Below the pieces are notes generated by a model. That model saw only the letters and a program-made list of their open reading frames with translations. It ran no database searches and was not told the origin of the DNA. A stretch of 64,000 nt of DNA, from assembly GCA_022447545.1 (NCBI GenBank), contig JAKVBI010000019.1, positions 86,193 through 150,192 on the forward strand, written 5' to 3'. Below are positions 9,213 through 17,249 of the stretch, piece by piece; the first letter of the stretch is position 1; each line of letters starts with the position of its first letter. The translations under genes were made by a program, and so were the position numbers. Origin of the DNA: Myxococcota bacterium (GTDB lineage Bacteria; Myxococcota_A; UBA9160; SMWR01).

Positions 9213-9725
9213 TCAAGTTGGGGCGTTCATGGTGGTCAAGACTCCGCGGCTCTGGGCGATACCCCACCAGTCTTTGGCGTTGAACTGGAGAATGGCCAGC
9301 GCTGCGGTTTGGAAATCCCCGCTCAGGCTCGGCCCTTCTCGTTTTTCGTCGTAGGGCTGGGCCAGTTCGTGGGCCAGCATGCCAATTCCGGGGTTGTGCC
9401 CGATCAAGACGACTGAGTCCACGTTCTCGTCGGTGGCGTGCAGCCGCTCCATGAGCTGGCTCGAACTGGCCAGATAGAGACCTTCCTCTATCAAGACGGT
9501 ACACCCAGCAAGAGACGAGTGTCCTCGAATTCCCTCCAGTGTTTCGAGGGCGCGCCGAGCAGGAGAGCAGAGTACGAGCTGAGGCGTCATCTCCGTCTGT
9601 GTGAACCGATCCAACAAGTCGACGATCTCACCGCGTCCCCGGCTGTCCAGGGGCCGATCGATGTCTCCTCCCCGCGGTGGCGTGGGGCCGGCACTCGCGT
9701 GCCGGATCAGCGCGATGGTCTTCAA
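9213..9725 (-). CDS. sixA: Phosphohistidine phosphatase SixA-like
   Basis: A 170-residue histidine-phosphatase-superfamily protein. The RHG-type motif appears as IRHASAG (R8-H9) and the second conserved histidine is in LIGHNPG. Length and the RHASAG variant fit SixA, which removes phosphate from histidine-containing phosphotransfer domains in the cytoplasm. Translation begins at a TTG (9725) with GGAGGG seven bases upstream. No histidine kinase or PTS gene is nearby, so the partner is unknown. It is divergent from the thioredoxin/UGSC operon, with a 130-base gap. Confidence 0.85.
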   Translation of the reverse strand: MKTIALIRHASAGPTPPRGGDIDRPLDSRGRGEIVDLLDRFTQTEMTPQLVLCSPARRALETLEGIRGHSSLAGCTVLIEEGLYLASSSQLMERLHATDENVDSVVLIGHNPGIGMLAHELAQPYDEKREGPSLSGDFQTAALAILQFNAKDWWGIAQSRGVLTTMNAPT

Positions 9726-9843
9726 GGGCCGACCCTCCGTGAGGTATGCAGCGTCGCCGGTGGTTCAGATTCCAAGGGGCGATGTACTTCATTCGCGGTT
9801 CGGTCACTTGAGGATGAGTGTGCGCGCTTCTCGGCGCATCGTC

Positions 9844-9849
9844 TATTCT
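9844..9849 (+). promoter_or_regulatory. Candidate -10 hexamer of the thioredoxin-UGSC operon
   Basis: TATTCT lies only six bases before the ATG at 9856, so transcription from it would begin at or next to the start codon, giving a leaderless message. No good -35 is visible at 17 bases, and no ribosome site precedes this ATG. An upstream ATG at 9814 is an alternative start. Confidence 0.3.
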
Positions 9850-9855
9850 GGTGAC

Positions 9856-11322
9856 ATGTCGCCGCCTACGCGCCCTCCGCTGCCCAGGGGTCTGGTTGCC
9901 TTCGTCAAGCGTGACTGCCCGACCTGCGTGCTCGTCGCTCCGGTACTCAGACGCCTTGCCGAAGCCGGGGATTTGACGGTGTACACCCAGGACGACCCCA
10001 GCTTCCCCGAGGAGGGAATGGCGTTGGACGACACCTCTCTCGAGATCTCCTGGCATCACGATATCGAGGCGGTGCCCACGCTGTTGCGCGTCGATGATTC
10101 CGGAGAGGAAGAGCAGCGGGTGCTGGGGTGGCATCGAGAAGAATGGGAGCAGCTATCGGGGGTCGAGAAGCTCGGCCGTGGCGCCGCTGGCGAGGACGAG
10201 CTTCCCGATCAGCGGCCCGGTTGCGGCTCTCTCTCGGTGGATCCCGTGCTTGCGCCCGATCTCGCCGTGCGCTTCGGAGCATCGGCACTGGCTGCCCGGC
10301 GCATCGAACTCTCGGTGTTGGAAGACGAGATCGAGGCCTTGTTCGACAGGGGGTTCACCGACGGTCTGCCCGTCGTTCCACCGACCGAGCGCAGGGTACT
10401 CGCCATGCTGGAGGGAACCACGCGGGACCCCAGCGAAGTGGTGGCTACGGTGGCGCCGGACCTGGTGGAGTGCACGGTCGAAAAGGTCGCCATCAATGCA
10501 GTCATGGCAGGTTGTCGCCCGGAATATCTGCCTGTCGTTCTGGCTGCAGTTGAGGCGGTTTGTACCGATGAATTCAACATTCACGGGGTGCTCGCGACCA
10601 CCATGCCCGTCGGACCTGTCGTCGTGGTCAACGGTCCCATTCGTCGCACGCTGGGTATGAATGCGGCCATCAATGCCCTGGGTCAGGGCAATCGCCCCAA
10701 CCTCACCATCGGCCGTGCCGTGCAACTCGTGGTTCGAAATGTGGGGGGCGGACGGCCGGGGGAGGTGGACCGAGCGACTTTCGGTAACCCGGGAAAGCTT
10801 TCGTTCTGTTTTCCAGAAGACGAGGAGAATTCGCCCTGGCAGCCGTTGTCGGCTGATTTTGGCGCCGAACCGGGAGTGGACTGTGTGACGGTCTTTGCGG
10901 GCGAAGGGCCGCGCAACATCGTGGATCAGCTCTCACGCGAGCCGGAATCCCTGGCGCGCAGCTTTGCGGTCAACCTGCGGACGCTTCACCACCCCAAGGC
11001 GCTGTTGGGCTTCGATTGCATGTTGGTGGTGAGCCCAGAGCACTCGAGGGTGTTTGCCGAGGCGGGTTGGAGCAAGCGCCAACTCACCGACCGGCTGCAC
11101 GAGTTGTTGATGATCGACGGAGATGAAGTGGTTCGCGGGGCCGGGGGTATTGCCGAAGGGTTTCCCGAAGGGATGTCGGGCAAGCGTTTGCCCAAGTTTC
11201 GCCCGGAGGGTCTTCGTATTGTTCGGTGTGGTGGCGGAGCGGGGCTGTTCTCGGCCATGATCGGTGGTTGGGCGTCGGGGCCCATGGGAAGCCAACCCGT
11301 GATGAGGGAGATTCGACCATGA
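9856..11322 (+). CDS. Thioredoxin-like domain fused to a DGLPVVPPT-domain protein; partner of UGSC selenoprotein
   Basis: A 488-residue protein with two parts. Residues about 10-105 form a thioredoxin-like fold with a CPTC active site (C21, C24) and a cis-proline segment AVPTLL (P74). From about 150 a conserved domain starts with DGLPVVPPT (169-177) and continues through alternating helical and strand segments, including a Gly-rich IRRTLGMNAAINALGQGN stretch and a C-terminal FPEGMSGK motif. I recall such proteins encoded beside UGSC (seleno)proteins but know no proven reaction. The stop overlaps the next start in ATGA, so the two are translationally coupled and probably form one complex (inference). 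The thioredoxin part may re-reduce the selenocysteine. The start is uncertain: ATG 9814 is in frame. Confidence 0.8.
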   Translation: MSPPTRPPLPRGLVAFVKRDCPTCVLVAPVLRRLAEAGDLTVYTQDDPSFPEEGMALDDTSLEISWHHDIEAVPTLLRVDDSGEEEQRVLGWHREEWEQLSGVEKLGRGAAGEDELPDQRPGCGSLSVDPVLAPDLAVRFGASALAARRIELSVLEDEIEALFDRGFTDGLPVVPPTERRVLAMLEGTTRDPSEVVATVAPDLVECTVEKVAINAVMAGCRPEYLPVVLAAVEAVCTDEFNIHGVLATTMPVGPVVVVNGPIRRTLGMNAAINALGQGNRPNLTIGRAVQLVVRNVGGGRPGEVDRATFGNPGKLSFCFPEDEENSPWQPLSADFGAEPGVDCVTVFAGEGPRNIVDQLSREPESLARSFAVNLRTLHHPKALLGFDCMLVVSPEHSRVFAEAGWSKRQLTDRLHELLMIDGDEVVRGAGGIAEGFPEGMSGKRLPKFRPEGLRIVRCGGGAGLFSAMIGGWASGPMGSQPVMREIRP

Positions 11323-11870
11323 CGCGACTCGAAAATGGATCGGTGAAACCCCGATTGATCTTGGATCCCACCAGCGAGCGAGAGCCTGCCATCCGTCAGC
11401 GCTTGCCTCGCCCTGCCCAGTTGAGGGGCCTGAAGGTGGGGCTTCTCGACATTTCGAAGGCGCGTGGAGATGTGTTCCTCGATCGTGTCGATGAACGCCT
11501 CCAGGAGGCTGGGGCGACGGTGCTGCGTTTCTCGAAGCCGACTTTCACCAAACCGGCACCCTTGGATCTCCGACAGGAGATCGCGTCGAAGTGCGATGCA
11601 GTCATCGAAGCCCTGGCAGATTGAGGAAGCTGTACGTCGTGCAGTGTGCACGACACGATGAATCTGGAGTTGCAGGGGGTTCCGACGGTGTTCGTCGCAA
11701 CGACCGAGTTCACTGACGGCGCTGAAGTCCAGGCCAGAGCTCTCGGGGCGGATACTGCGGGGCTCTACGTCCCGCATCCCATTCAAGACCGAACCGACCC
11801 GGAGTTGCAGGCGATTGCCGATGCGGCTTTCGACGAACTCGTGGGCCTTCTGGTCGATCCAGGGAGCTGA
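11319..11870 (+). CDS. UGSC-motif selenoprotein (TGA at 11622 read as selenocysteine)
   Basis: The frame opens at ATG 11319 (GAGGGAG eight bases upstream) and meets TGA at 11622-11624. Translation in the same frame continues without interruption to the TGA at 11868-11870. Reading the first TGA as Sec gives a 183-residue protein with A-D-U102-G-S-C105-T-S-C108-S, the motif that names the UGSC (seleno)protein family. Conserved-looking sequence lies on both sides: KVGLLDISKARGDVF before the TGA, GVPTVFVATTEF after it. A perfect hairpin just after the TGA fits a bacterial SECIS. The likely role is thiol/selenol redox chemistry with the upstream thioredoxin-fused protein; the reaction is unknown. 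TGA is a normal stop elsewhere here, so the code is not reassigned. The alternative is a nonsense pseudogene, which intact downstream coding makes unlikely. Confidence 0.85.
11622..11656 (+). promoter_or_regulatory. Selenocysteine UGA codon with bacterial SECIS-like hairpin
   Basis: Immediately after UGA (11622-11624), bases 11636-11643 (GTCGTGCA) pair perfectly with 11647-11654 (TGCACGAC) around a three-base loop GTG; if the innermost pair opens the loop is five bases. The apical loop begins 19 bases after the UGA, within the spacing known for bacterial SECIS elements, and a G lies in the loop as SelB recognition usually needs. The hairpin lies inside the coding region, as in bacteria. Confidence 0.75.
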
Positions 11871-11871
11871 T

Positions 11872-13389
11872 TCAGCGCGCTTCGAGTTGGAGCCCTTTGG
11901 GGACTGTCACGCGCTCGGTTACGTCGAAGAATCCCTGGACGAGTAGTGCCAACACGGCAGCGGGCACTGCGCCCTGGAGAATCAGGTTGACGTCGTCCAG
12001 GCGAATCCCCGTCAGGATGGGCTGACCGTAACCCCCCGCACCTACGAGCGCGCCCAGGGTAGCGGTGCCCACGTTGATGACCGCAGATGTCTTGATGCCA
12101 GCCAGGATCGAAGGCATGGCCAGCGGCAACTCGATGCGACGAAGGCGGGCATTCGGTGGCAGTCCCAATGCTTCGGCCGATTCCCGCAGTTGGATGGGGA
12201 TTCCGCTCAGGCCGGCGTGGGTGTTCCGCACGACGGGGAGCAGGCTGTAGAGGAAGAGTGCCACCATCGCCGGGGGGCCTCCGATTCCGAGGAGCGGAAT
12301 CATGAAGACGAGGAGGGCGAGTGATGGGATGGTCTGAATCACGCCCACGCTACTCAGGATCAGGCGGCCCAGGCGCCGATGGCGTGCAGCTGCAATGCCG
12401 AGAGGGATCGAGACGAGAATGGCCGCGCCCAGCGACACGCCCACCAAAGTCAGGTGCTCGACGGTGCAGCGCCAGAATCGCGCGAGGTCGCTCTCCAATT
12501 CGAAGGAGGCACGGATGCCGAGGCGATCCCTGAGAAAATTCGCGGCAACCAGGCCCGCGGGAGTCTTGTCGAGCTTCACGCGAGCGTTCATCGCGATCAT
12601 GTCCGGCTCGGAGATCTGGCCGCCGATCTGGGAGAGTGTTTCGATGACGTCTGGCGCGCGTTCGAGGAGGTCATTTCGAAGCAGCCAAACGGCTTCATAG
12701 GATGGGAAATGGCCGAGGTCATCCTCCAGGGCGCGGAGACCGTAGTAGGAGATCTCTGCGTCGGTGGTGTAGAGATCGATGAGATCGGCCCCGCCACTGT
12801 CGATGCCCCGATACGCGATGTCGTGGTCGACGCCCCGCACGTCGGATTGCGGGAGTCGATAGCGGTCTCGAAGCACCGGCCAGCCATCGCGCCGGTCCAT
12901 GAATTCGTTTCCGAACCGAAAGACGAGTTTTGGATATCGCACCAGGTCCGAGATGTTCCGGATGCCAAGTTCGTCAGCGCGCCGAGCCTTCATACCGAGT
13001 GCGTAGTTGTTCTGGAATCCCAGAGCCGGTCCCAGCAGGAGCCCTCGCTCGGCGAGTGCGTCTCGGAGATCGTTCTGAGTCTCGAGTTCGAGGTCGGCCA
13101 GGATCTCGTGCTTCAAGGTTCCCGTGTATTCGGGATAGATATCGATGTCACCGGCGACCAGGGCGTCGAAGACGACCCGAGTTCCCCCGATTGCCTCGCG
13201 GTGCGATGCCGGCAGACCGTCGGTTCTGATCAGCAGAGTGGCCATCTCTCCCAGAAGGACGTTTTCGGTGAAATTTTTCGAGCCCACCTGCACCGGCCGA
13301 AGGTCGGTTTCTTGCGCGGTGGCGGATGATCCCGGCACGCATAGAGCGAAGAGGATGGCGGCGGCTGCGAGCGAGCGGCAGGGGGTCAT
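11872..13389 (-). CDS. OpuC/EgtU-like ABC transporter: substrate-binding domain fused to permease
   Basis: A 505-residue protein. After a signal peptide (hydrophobic core residues 7-24), residues about 30-300 form an OpuAC-type periplasmic binding domain. It carries VGSKNFTENVLLGEM near the start and DIDIYPEYTGT, hallmarks of quaternary-amine and ergothioneine binders. Residues about 305-505 form a permease domain with five or so membrane helices and an EAA-type loop (ESAEALGLPP). Substrate could be glycine betaine, choline, carnitine or a thiol-betaine; sequence alone cannot decide. The binding domain precedes the permease, the reverse of the usual EgtU-type order. It overlaps the upstream ATPase gene by four bases. 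Its stop ends one base from the convergent selenoprotein stop. Confidence 0.88.
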   Translation of the reverse strand: MTPCRSLAAAAILFALCVPGSSATAQETDLRPVQVGSKNFTENVLLGEMATLLIRTDGLPASHREAIGGTRVVFDALVAGDIDIYPEYTGTLKHEILADLELETQNDLRDALAERGLLLGPALGFQNNYALGMKARRADELGIRNISDLVRYPKLVFRFGNEFMDRRDGWPVLRDRYRLPQSDVRGVDHDIAYRGIDSGGADLIDLYTTDAEISYYGLRALEDDLGHFPSYEAVWLLRNDLLERAPDVIETLSQIGGQISEPDMIAMNARVKLDKTPAGLVAANFLRDRLGIRASFELESDLARFWRCTVEHLTLVGVSLGAAILVSIPLGIAAARHRRLGRLILSSVGVIQTIPSLALLVFMIPLLGIGGPPAMVALFLYSLLPVVRNTHAGLSGIPIQLRESAEALGLPPNARLRRIELPLAMPSILAGIKTSAVINVGTATLGALVGAGGYGQPILTGIRLDDVNLILQGAVPAAVLALLVQGFFDVTERVTVPKGLQLEAR

Positions 13390-14126
13390 GCTGGATTCAC
13401 TTCCGGCAGCCGCTGGGCGCGAAGAAAACGCGTGACGAACTCGTCCTCGGGCGCGTGACGAAGTTGGTCGAAGCTACCCGCTTGCACGATCCGGCCGTCT
13501 CTGAGCAGAACGATGGCATCCCCGAAGAAGACCGCTTCTGCCATGTCGTGGGTGACCATCACGACGGTTTTTTTCAGTGTTTCGAAGATCTCGCGGAGGT
13601 CGGATTGGAGGTCGAAGCGGATCATGGGGTCGAGTGCGCCCAGGGGTTCGTCGAGCAGAAGAACGTCGGGGTCCAACATCAGCGCTCTCATCAGACTCAC
13701 CCGCTGACGCTGGCCACCCGACAATTCGACCGGGTATCGACCCAGGGCGGTCTCCGGGAGCTGGGTAAGGTTGGCGAGTTCGTGGACGCGAGAGCGAACA
13801 CGCTCGGTCTCCCAGCCCAGGTACGTCGCCATCAGCGTGACGTTGGCTTCCGCAGTCAGGTGGGGAAAGAGCCCCCCATCTTGAATCACGTAGCCCATGC
13901 GTTGCCTCAGGCCGGGCGCGGAATCGAGTGTCATGGGGGTCTTACCGAAGTGGACCTCCCCCGCATCTGGAGAGGTGAGCCCGATCATGAGCCGCAGCAG
14001 GGTCGATTTCCCGCAGCCTGACGGACCGATCAGAACCGTGGTGCGTTGCGGCGTTACGTCGAGATCACAACCATCGATGGCTGACACGCCGTCGTACGCT
14101 TTCGAGATGCCTCTCAGCGAGAACAT
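13386..14126 (-). CDS. ABC transporter ATP-binding protein, quaternary-amine uptake type
   Basis: A 246-residue ATPase with Walker A GPSGCGKST (about 33-41), signature LSGGQRQ, Walker B VLLLDEP and the H-loop VTHDMAEA. It energises the fused binding-protein/permease downstream, with which it shares an ATGA overlap. The protein ends soon after the nucleotide-binding domain, with no C-terminal CBS pair as in OpuA/ProV. The ATG at 14126 is chosen because GGAG lies close upstream; a second ATG at 14144 is in frame but has no ribosome site. The 296-base gap upstream of 14144 holds no convincing gene. Confidence 0.9.
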   Translation of the reverse strand: MFSLRGISKAYDGVSAIDGCDLDVTPQRTTVLIGPSGCGKSTLLRLMIGLTSPDAGEVHFGKTPMTLDSAPGLRQRMGYVIQDGGLFPHLTAEANVTLMATYLGWETERVRSRVHELANLTQLPETALGRYPVELSGGQRQRVSLMRALMLDPDVLLLDEPLGALDPMIRFDLQSDLREIFETLKKTVVMVTHDMAEAVFFGDAIVLLRDGRIVQAGSFDQLRHAPEDEFVTRFLRAQRLPEVNPA

Positions 14127-14440
14127 GGAGCTCCGTCGAGGCATTCAAACAGCCGGCATCCAGGTGAGAGGCCAGTGCGCCGTGTTTCGGATTTCGAGCC
14201 ACGGGCTCGGGCGGTCTCCCGAGCGGCTAGGAGCTCGGCCAGGAGAGTTTCCACGGGTGCAGATGACGGCTGCAACTGTTTGCTCACTCAGAGGTTTTCG
14301 GCTCGTCGCGGGCCCCTGGGGAGGCTCGCGGGAAGGCGGACCTTCGGATCGCCATTCACCCTACCAGAAAAACTGCCGCCGGCAGCAGGTGACCTGGCTG
14401 TGAGGGTTGGGGCTACCGTTCGGCTCAAGAAATCGGGGGG

Positions 14441-14968
14441 TTGGCCGAAAAACCACCGGTGAACCTGGATGTTCGATTCAGCATTCTCGCTTTCCTTTGG
14501 TTCGTAGGCCTCCTCGTTCTGGTGTTCGTCGGTGGCTACACCGCTCTGGGTGGCTCGGACGTCAATGCTCTGACGCTGCCCCGCCAGGAATCCGGGAAGG
14601 TCACCACGTTTGAATTTACGGCCTCGAGTTCCGACGCGTGGATGCCTCTTCACTGGTCGAGCCTGGTGGGGAACCTTCAGAGTCAGGTCGCCGAATTGGG
14701 CGATGCACTGGAGGCTGAGAATCCGGAATTGGCCAGTTATCGATTGGGAGCGATTGAAACCCTGCTTGGGATTTCCCCGGTGGGCTGGAGCTCGGGGTCT
14801 CCGATGCTCTTGCCCCTGTCGCGGGCGCTGGCAGATCGAGATTGGGAGAGGGCGGGCTCTGCCTACCGCGAATTTGTTTCCCTGTGCACGGCCTGCGCGG
14901 TCCCGAGTCAGGTGGTAAACGTGGGCCGCGACGACGATCACTTCAGCGGATTGCCGTCGAAACCCTAG
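14441..14968 (+). CDS. Hypothetical membrane-anchored protein
   Basis: A 175-residue protein, not recognised. One N-terminal membrane helix (about residues 13-34) is followed by a soluble, probably periplasmic domain with helical character. A late CTAC segment (CxxC-like, near residue 150) could be a disulfide or metal site but is not a haem motif, as no His follows. The start is either TTG 14441 after a G-run or GTG 14459; codon usage beyond this point is typical of genes here. It converges on the fatty acyl-CoA reductase gene, overlapping its 3' end by four bases. Confidence 0.6.
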   Translation: MAEKPPVNLDVRFSILAFLWFVGLLVLVFVGGYTALGGSDVNALTLPRQESGKVTTFEFTASSSDAWMPLHWSSLVGNLQSQVAELGDALEAENPELASYRLGAIETLLGISPVGWSSGSPMLLPLSRALADRDWERAGSAYREFVSLCTACAVPSQVVNVGRDDDHFSGLPSKP

Positions 14969-16377
14969 GCTGTTCTTTCGCCGGGCTCCGAGCCTTCCCC
15001 GGGTCCCGTGGTACTGCGAGGTCGGCGCCTTCGGGTCAGAGAACCGCGTCGCATCAGGGTATGGACTCCCTGACAGATGGTCTCGAGGTACGCACCGGGC
15101 GAGAAGTCGTTTGCCCGAAATGGTGCCCCCATCTCGAAGTCGAAGGTGTGGTGGGTGAAGTAGGGGAAGGCCCGGTTGAGGTAGCGAAGCCGGGTCTCCA
15201 GGCTCTGCACCTTTCGGCGTCCATCGCGTTTCCCCGAAAGACCGAGCCAGGCCGCGGCGGCGGTCATGGGGAGCCGATGGTGGAGCCACTCTCTTAGCCG
15301 GAACATGGGACCATCGGGTCCCATGTAATGAAGGCGCGGCCCTGAACCCAGTGGGTGTTTGCTGAAAAAGTTCGTGATCACGGATCGGCAGAGTTCCACC
15401 TGGCTGGCGCGCTCCAGTCCGGCTACAGCGTGACGGATGATGGTTCCCTTGACGGATTCGGGCCTCTCGAGACACGCATCCAGCGTCTGGGCGACGACCT
15501 CGTCACAGGGCACAAGATCCACGCGTGCGTTGGGCCGTGCGGCCACCGCACGGAGATGTCCAGATCCCACCAGCATCACGAAGGCTGCGAAGGCTGCATG
15601 GCTGTCAATCCACCCCGGGAAGGGCTCTCGCCAGGTGGCGGAAACGATGCTCGGTCGAATCAGGGTCAGGGGGATGCTTCCCTGGCGATCGACGAGTAGA
15701 TGCTCGGCGATGCATTTGGAAAGTGTGTAGGTGTTGGGGTGTCCCGTTTCCCGCAACAAGGTGCTTTCTTCCATGGCTCCGTCCAGACCCTCTCGGTAGA
15801 GATGCTCGGCGGGTCGGGGCAGGGGAGCCAGACGCTCAGGGACGCGCTGTTGGTTCGGCGAATGCGGGGTGACGTAGGCGGTGGAGAGACTCACGAGGGA
15901 TTCGAGGTGTGGGAAGTCGCGGACGACTTCCAGCAGGTTGAGACTGGTTGTAACGTTCTCTTCCAGAGCTTTGGGAAGCGGCAGGTCGAATTCGACGGAG
16001 GCCGCGCTGTGGATGACGTGGGTGACGGCTTCGGCCAATCGTTGATGGTTTTCGGATGTGAGTCCACACCCCTCGGTCTGCAGATCTCCTGGAACCACCG
16101 TTACCCGGCTCGTCCATCCTTTGGGGAGTGCCTCGAAACACCGAGCGCGAGCCACTTCCTGTTCGAAACGGGCTAGGGGATCGATGCCGGGTTTGGAACG
16201 GATGAGCAGGTGGACGTGTTCGATGCCCAGAGCCTCCCGGCGCCTGATCAGTGCCTCGAGTAGAACCTTGCCGATGAATCCGGTCGCTCCTGTGACCAGG
16301 ATGTGTCGTCCCGGCACCTTGTTCCTCACTGATTCATCGCTCGAGGAGAGGTGTCCGCTCCCAGCCTCGATCTCCAT
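14965..16377 (-). CDS. Fatty acyl-CoA/thioester reductase, NAD-binding_4 type
   Basis: A 470-residue extended-SDR protein. The Rossmann motif TGATGFIGK is at 29-37, a serine-rich strand LVSLSTAYVT follows at about 161-170, and the catalytic YTLSK (Y217, K221) is typical of Male-sterility/NAD-binding_4 reductases. The C-terminal part (about 300-450) resembles the fatty acyl-CoA reductase helical region. Expected reaction: NADPH-dependent reduction of an acyl thioester to aldehyde or alcohol, as in wax-ester or plasmalogen-type alcohol supply. It starts at ATG 16377 with GGAGG four bases upstream; the frame extends to 16500 without similarity. Ends in an Arg/Gly-rich tail. No wax synthase gene is nearby. 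Confidence 0.82.
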   Translation of the reverse strand: MEIEAGSGHLSSSDESVRNKVPGRHILVTGATGFIGKVLLEALIRRREALGIEHVHLLIRSKPGIDPLARFEQEVARARCFEALPKGWTSRVTVVPGDLQTEGCGLTSENHQRLAEAVTHVIHSAASVEFDLPLPKALEENVTTSLNLLEVVRDFPHLESLVSLSTAYVTPHSPNQQRVPERLAPLPRPAEHLYREGLDGAMEESTLLRETGHPNTYTLSKCIAEHLLVDRQGSIPLTLIRPSIVSATWREPFPGWIDSHAAFAAFVMLVGSGHLRAVAARPNARVDLVPCDEVVAQTLDACLERPESVKGTIIRHAVAGLERASQVELCRSVITNFFSKHPLGSGPRLHYMGPDGPMFRLREWLHHRLPMTAAAAWLGLSGKRDGRRKVQSLETRLRYLNRAFPYFTHHTFDFEMGAPFRANDFSPGAYLETICQGVHTLMRRGSLTRRRRPRSTTGPGEGSEPGERTA

Positions 16378-16946
16378 TCCGCCTCCATGAAAGCCCCGGT
16401 GTGCCGTCTGAACGAGCGCCAGTCTACCTGTTTCCCCTTTGGATTCTGCCCCGTGGCTGCCGGCCCCCCGGTGTCCGGGGGAACTGGCATTCGTGTCCAC
16501 TCGGACTCCGCGATGAAGGCGGCTCCGGACCCCGTTGCCCGGTCTCGGGCCGGGGAGGCGATGTCGGCAGTTTTCCGTCCAGTCGAAAGTCTCCTCTCGT
16601 TCTTGCTGGGTTCGGGGGGCGAGCCCAATGAAGACAGGACGCCCGCGTTTTGTCCGCTTCCAGCGGAGCCGTTGACGCTGTGTTCTATACGTGAAACAGC
16701 GTTATGTGCGGAGGGGCGCGCAGATGAGAGAACGGAAGTAGTTCTCAAGAGTGTGTAAAAAGATCGAATCGGAACACGAATCCATGTTTCAATCATCGGG
16801 CTCCCGTGAGTCGATTCGGCGTATCCATCCGGCTCGGGAAAGTGTCATCGGATCGAAGCGCCTGAGCCGGGTGTTCCGGTGAGAGGCTTCCGGAAGAAAT
16901 TCCTTCGAATGGGCAACGTGAATTGCAAAGTATCGAGGAGCGTGGT
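16378..16946. other. Long non-coding gap
   Basis: About 570 bases separate the reductase start from the RRM gene. Open frames exist on both strands (for example 16351-16758) but their translations show biased, repetitive composition and no recognisable domain. I treat the stretch as the divergent regulatory region. It contains the inverted repeat listed separately, and its right half probably includes a long leader for the RRM gene. No transfer RNA or terminator was seen. Confidence 0.55.
16675..16702. promoter_or_regulatory. Inverted repeat, possible repressor operator
   Basis: ACGCTGT at 16675-16681 is the exact reverse complement of ACAGCGT at 16696-16702, with a 14-base centre. Total span is 28 bases. 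Size and spacing fit TetR-type operators. It sits about 300 bases upstream of the fatty acyl-CoA reductase start (minus) and 245 bases upstream of the RRM gene (plus). No TetR gene is in the window. Confidence 0.4.
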
Positions 16947-17216
16947 TTGAAGAAAAAACTCTACGTAGGCAATCTTCCGTTCTCTACCACCGAGAATGAA
17001 CTCCGAGAGCTGTTCGAACAGTATGGCGCCACGGAGTCCGTTGCGGTGATCACCGACCGGGAGACCGGACGATCGCGTGGTTTTGGTTTTGTCGAGTTCG
17101 ATGAAACGACTTCCGCGGAGGCGGCTGTTTCGGCCCTCGATGGCAAAGACTTCGGGAATCGAAGCCTGAGGGTGAGTGAGGCCCTTGACCGTCGTCAAGG
17201 AGATGGGCGCCGCTGA
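16947..17216 (+). CDS. RRM-type RNA-binding protein
   Basis: An 89-residue single-RRM protein. RNP2 (KLYVGNLPFS) lies at about residues 4-13 and RNP1 (RGFGFVEF) near 45-52, with the aromatic residues for RNA stacking present. Bacterial proteins of this size bind single-stranded RNA and are often cold- or stress-linked. The start is placed at TTG 16947, which has GAGGAG six bases upstream and gives the usual LKKKLYVGNL beginning; an earlier TTG at 16923 is in frame but lacks such a site. The tail after the RRM is short and Arg-rich. Stands alone between longer gaps. Confidence 0.88.
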   Translation: MKKKLYVGNLPFSTTENELRELFEQYGATESVAVITDRETGRSRGFGFVEFDETTSAEAAVSALDGKDFGNRSLRVSEALDRRQGDGRR

Positions 17217-17249
17217 CCCTTCGGGTCGCGCCTTGACTCGTCCACGGGA

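Noticed and set aside
11646-11870. A separate 74-residue gene starting at ATG 11646
   Set aside because: It is in the same frame as the upstream part, begins inside the SECIS-like hairpin with no ribosome site, and is explained better as the C-terminus of the selenoprotein.
14288-15475. A 395-residue minus-strand frame
   Set aside because: Overlaps the fatty acyl-CoA reductase out of phase; no domain visible.
16671-16690. TTGACG followed by TATACG as a promoter
   Set aside because: The spacing is only eight bases, too short for a sigma-70 promoter; the inverted repeat explains the region better.
16351-16758. A 135-residue plus-strand frame in the gap before the RRM gene
   Set aside because: Composition is not like coding sequence, it overlaps the reductase start, and no similarity is seen.
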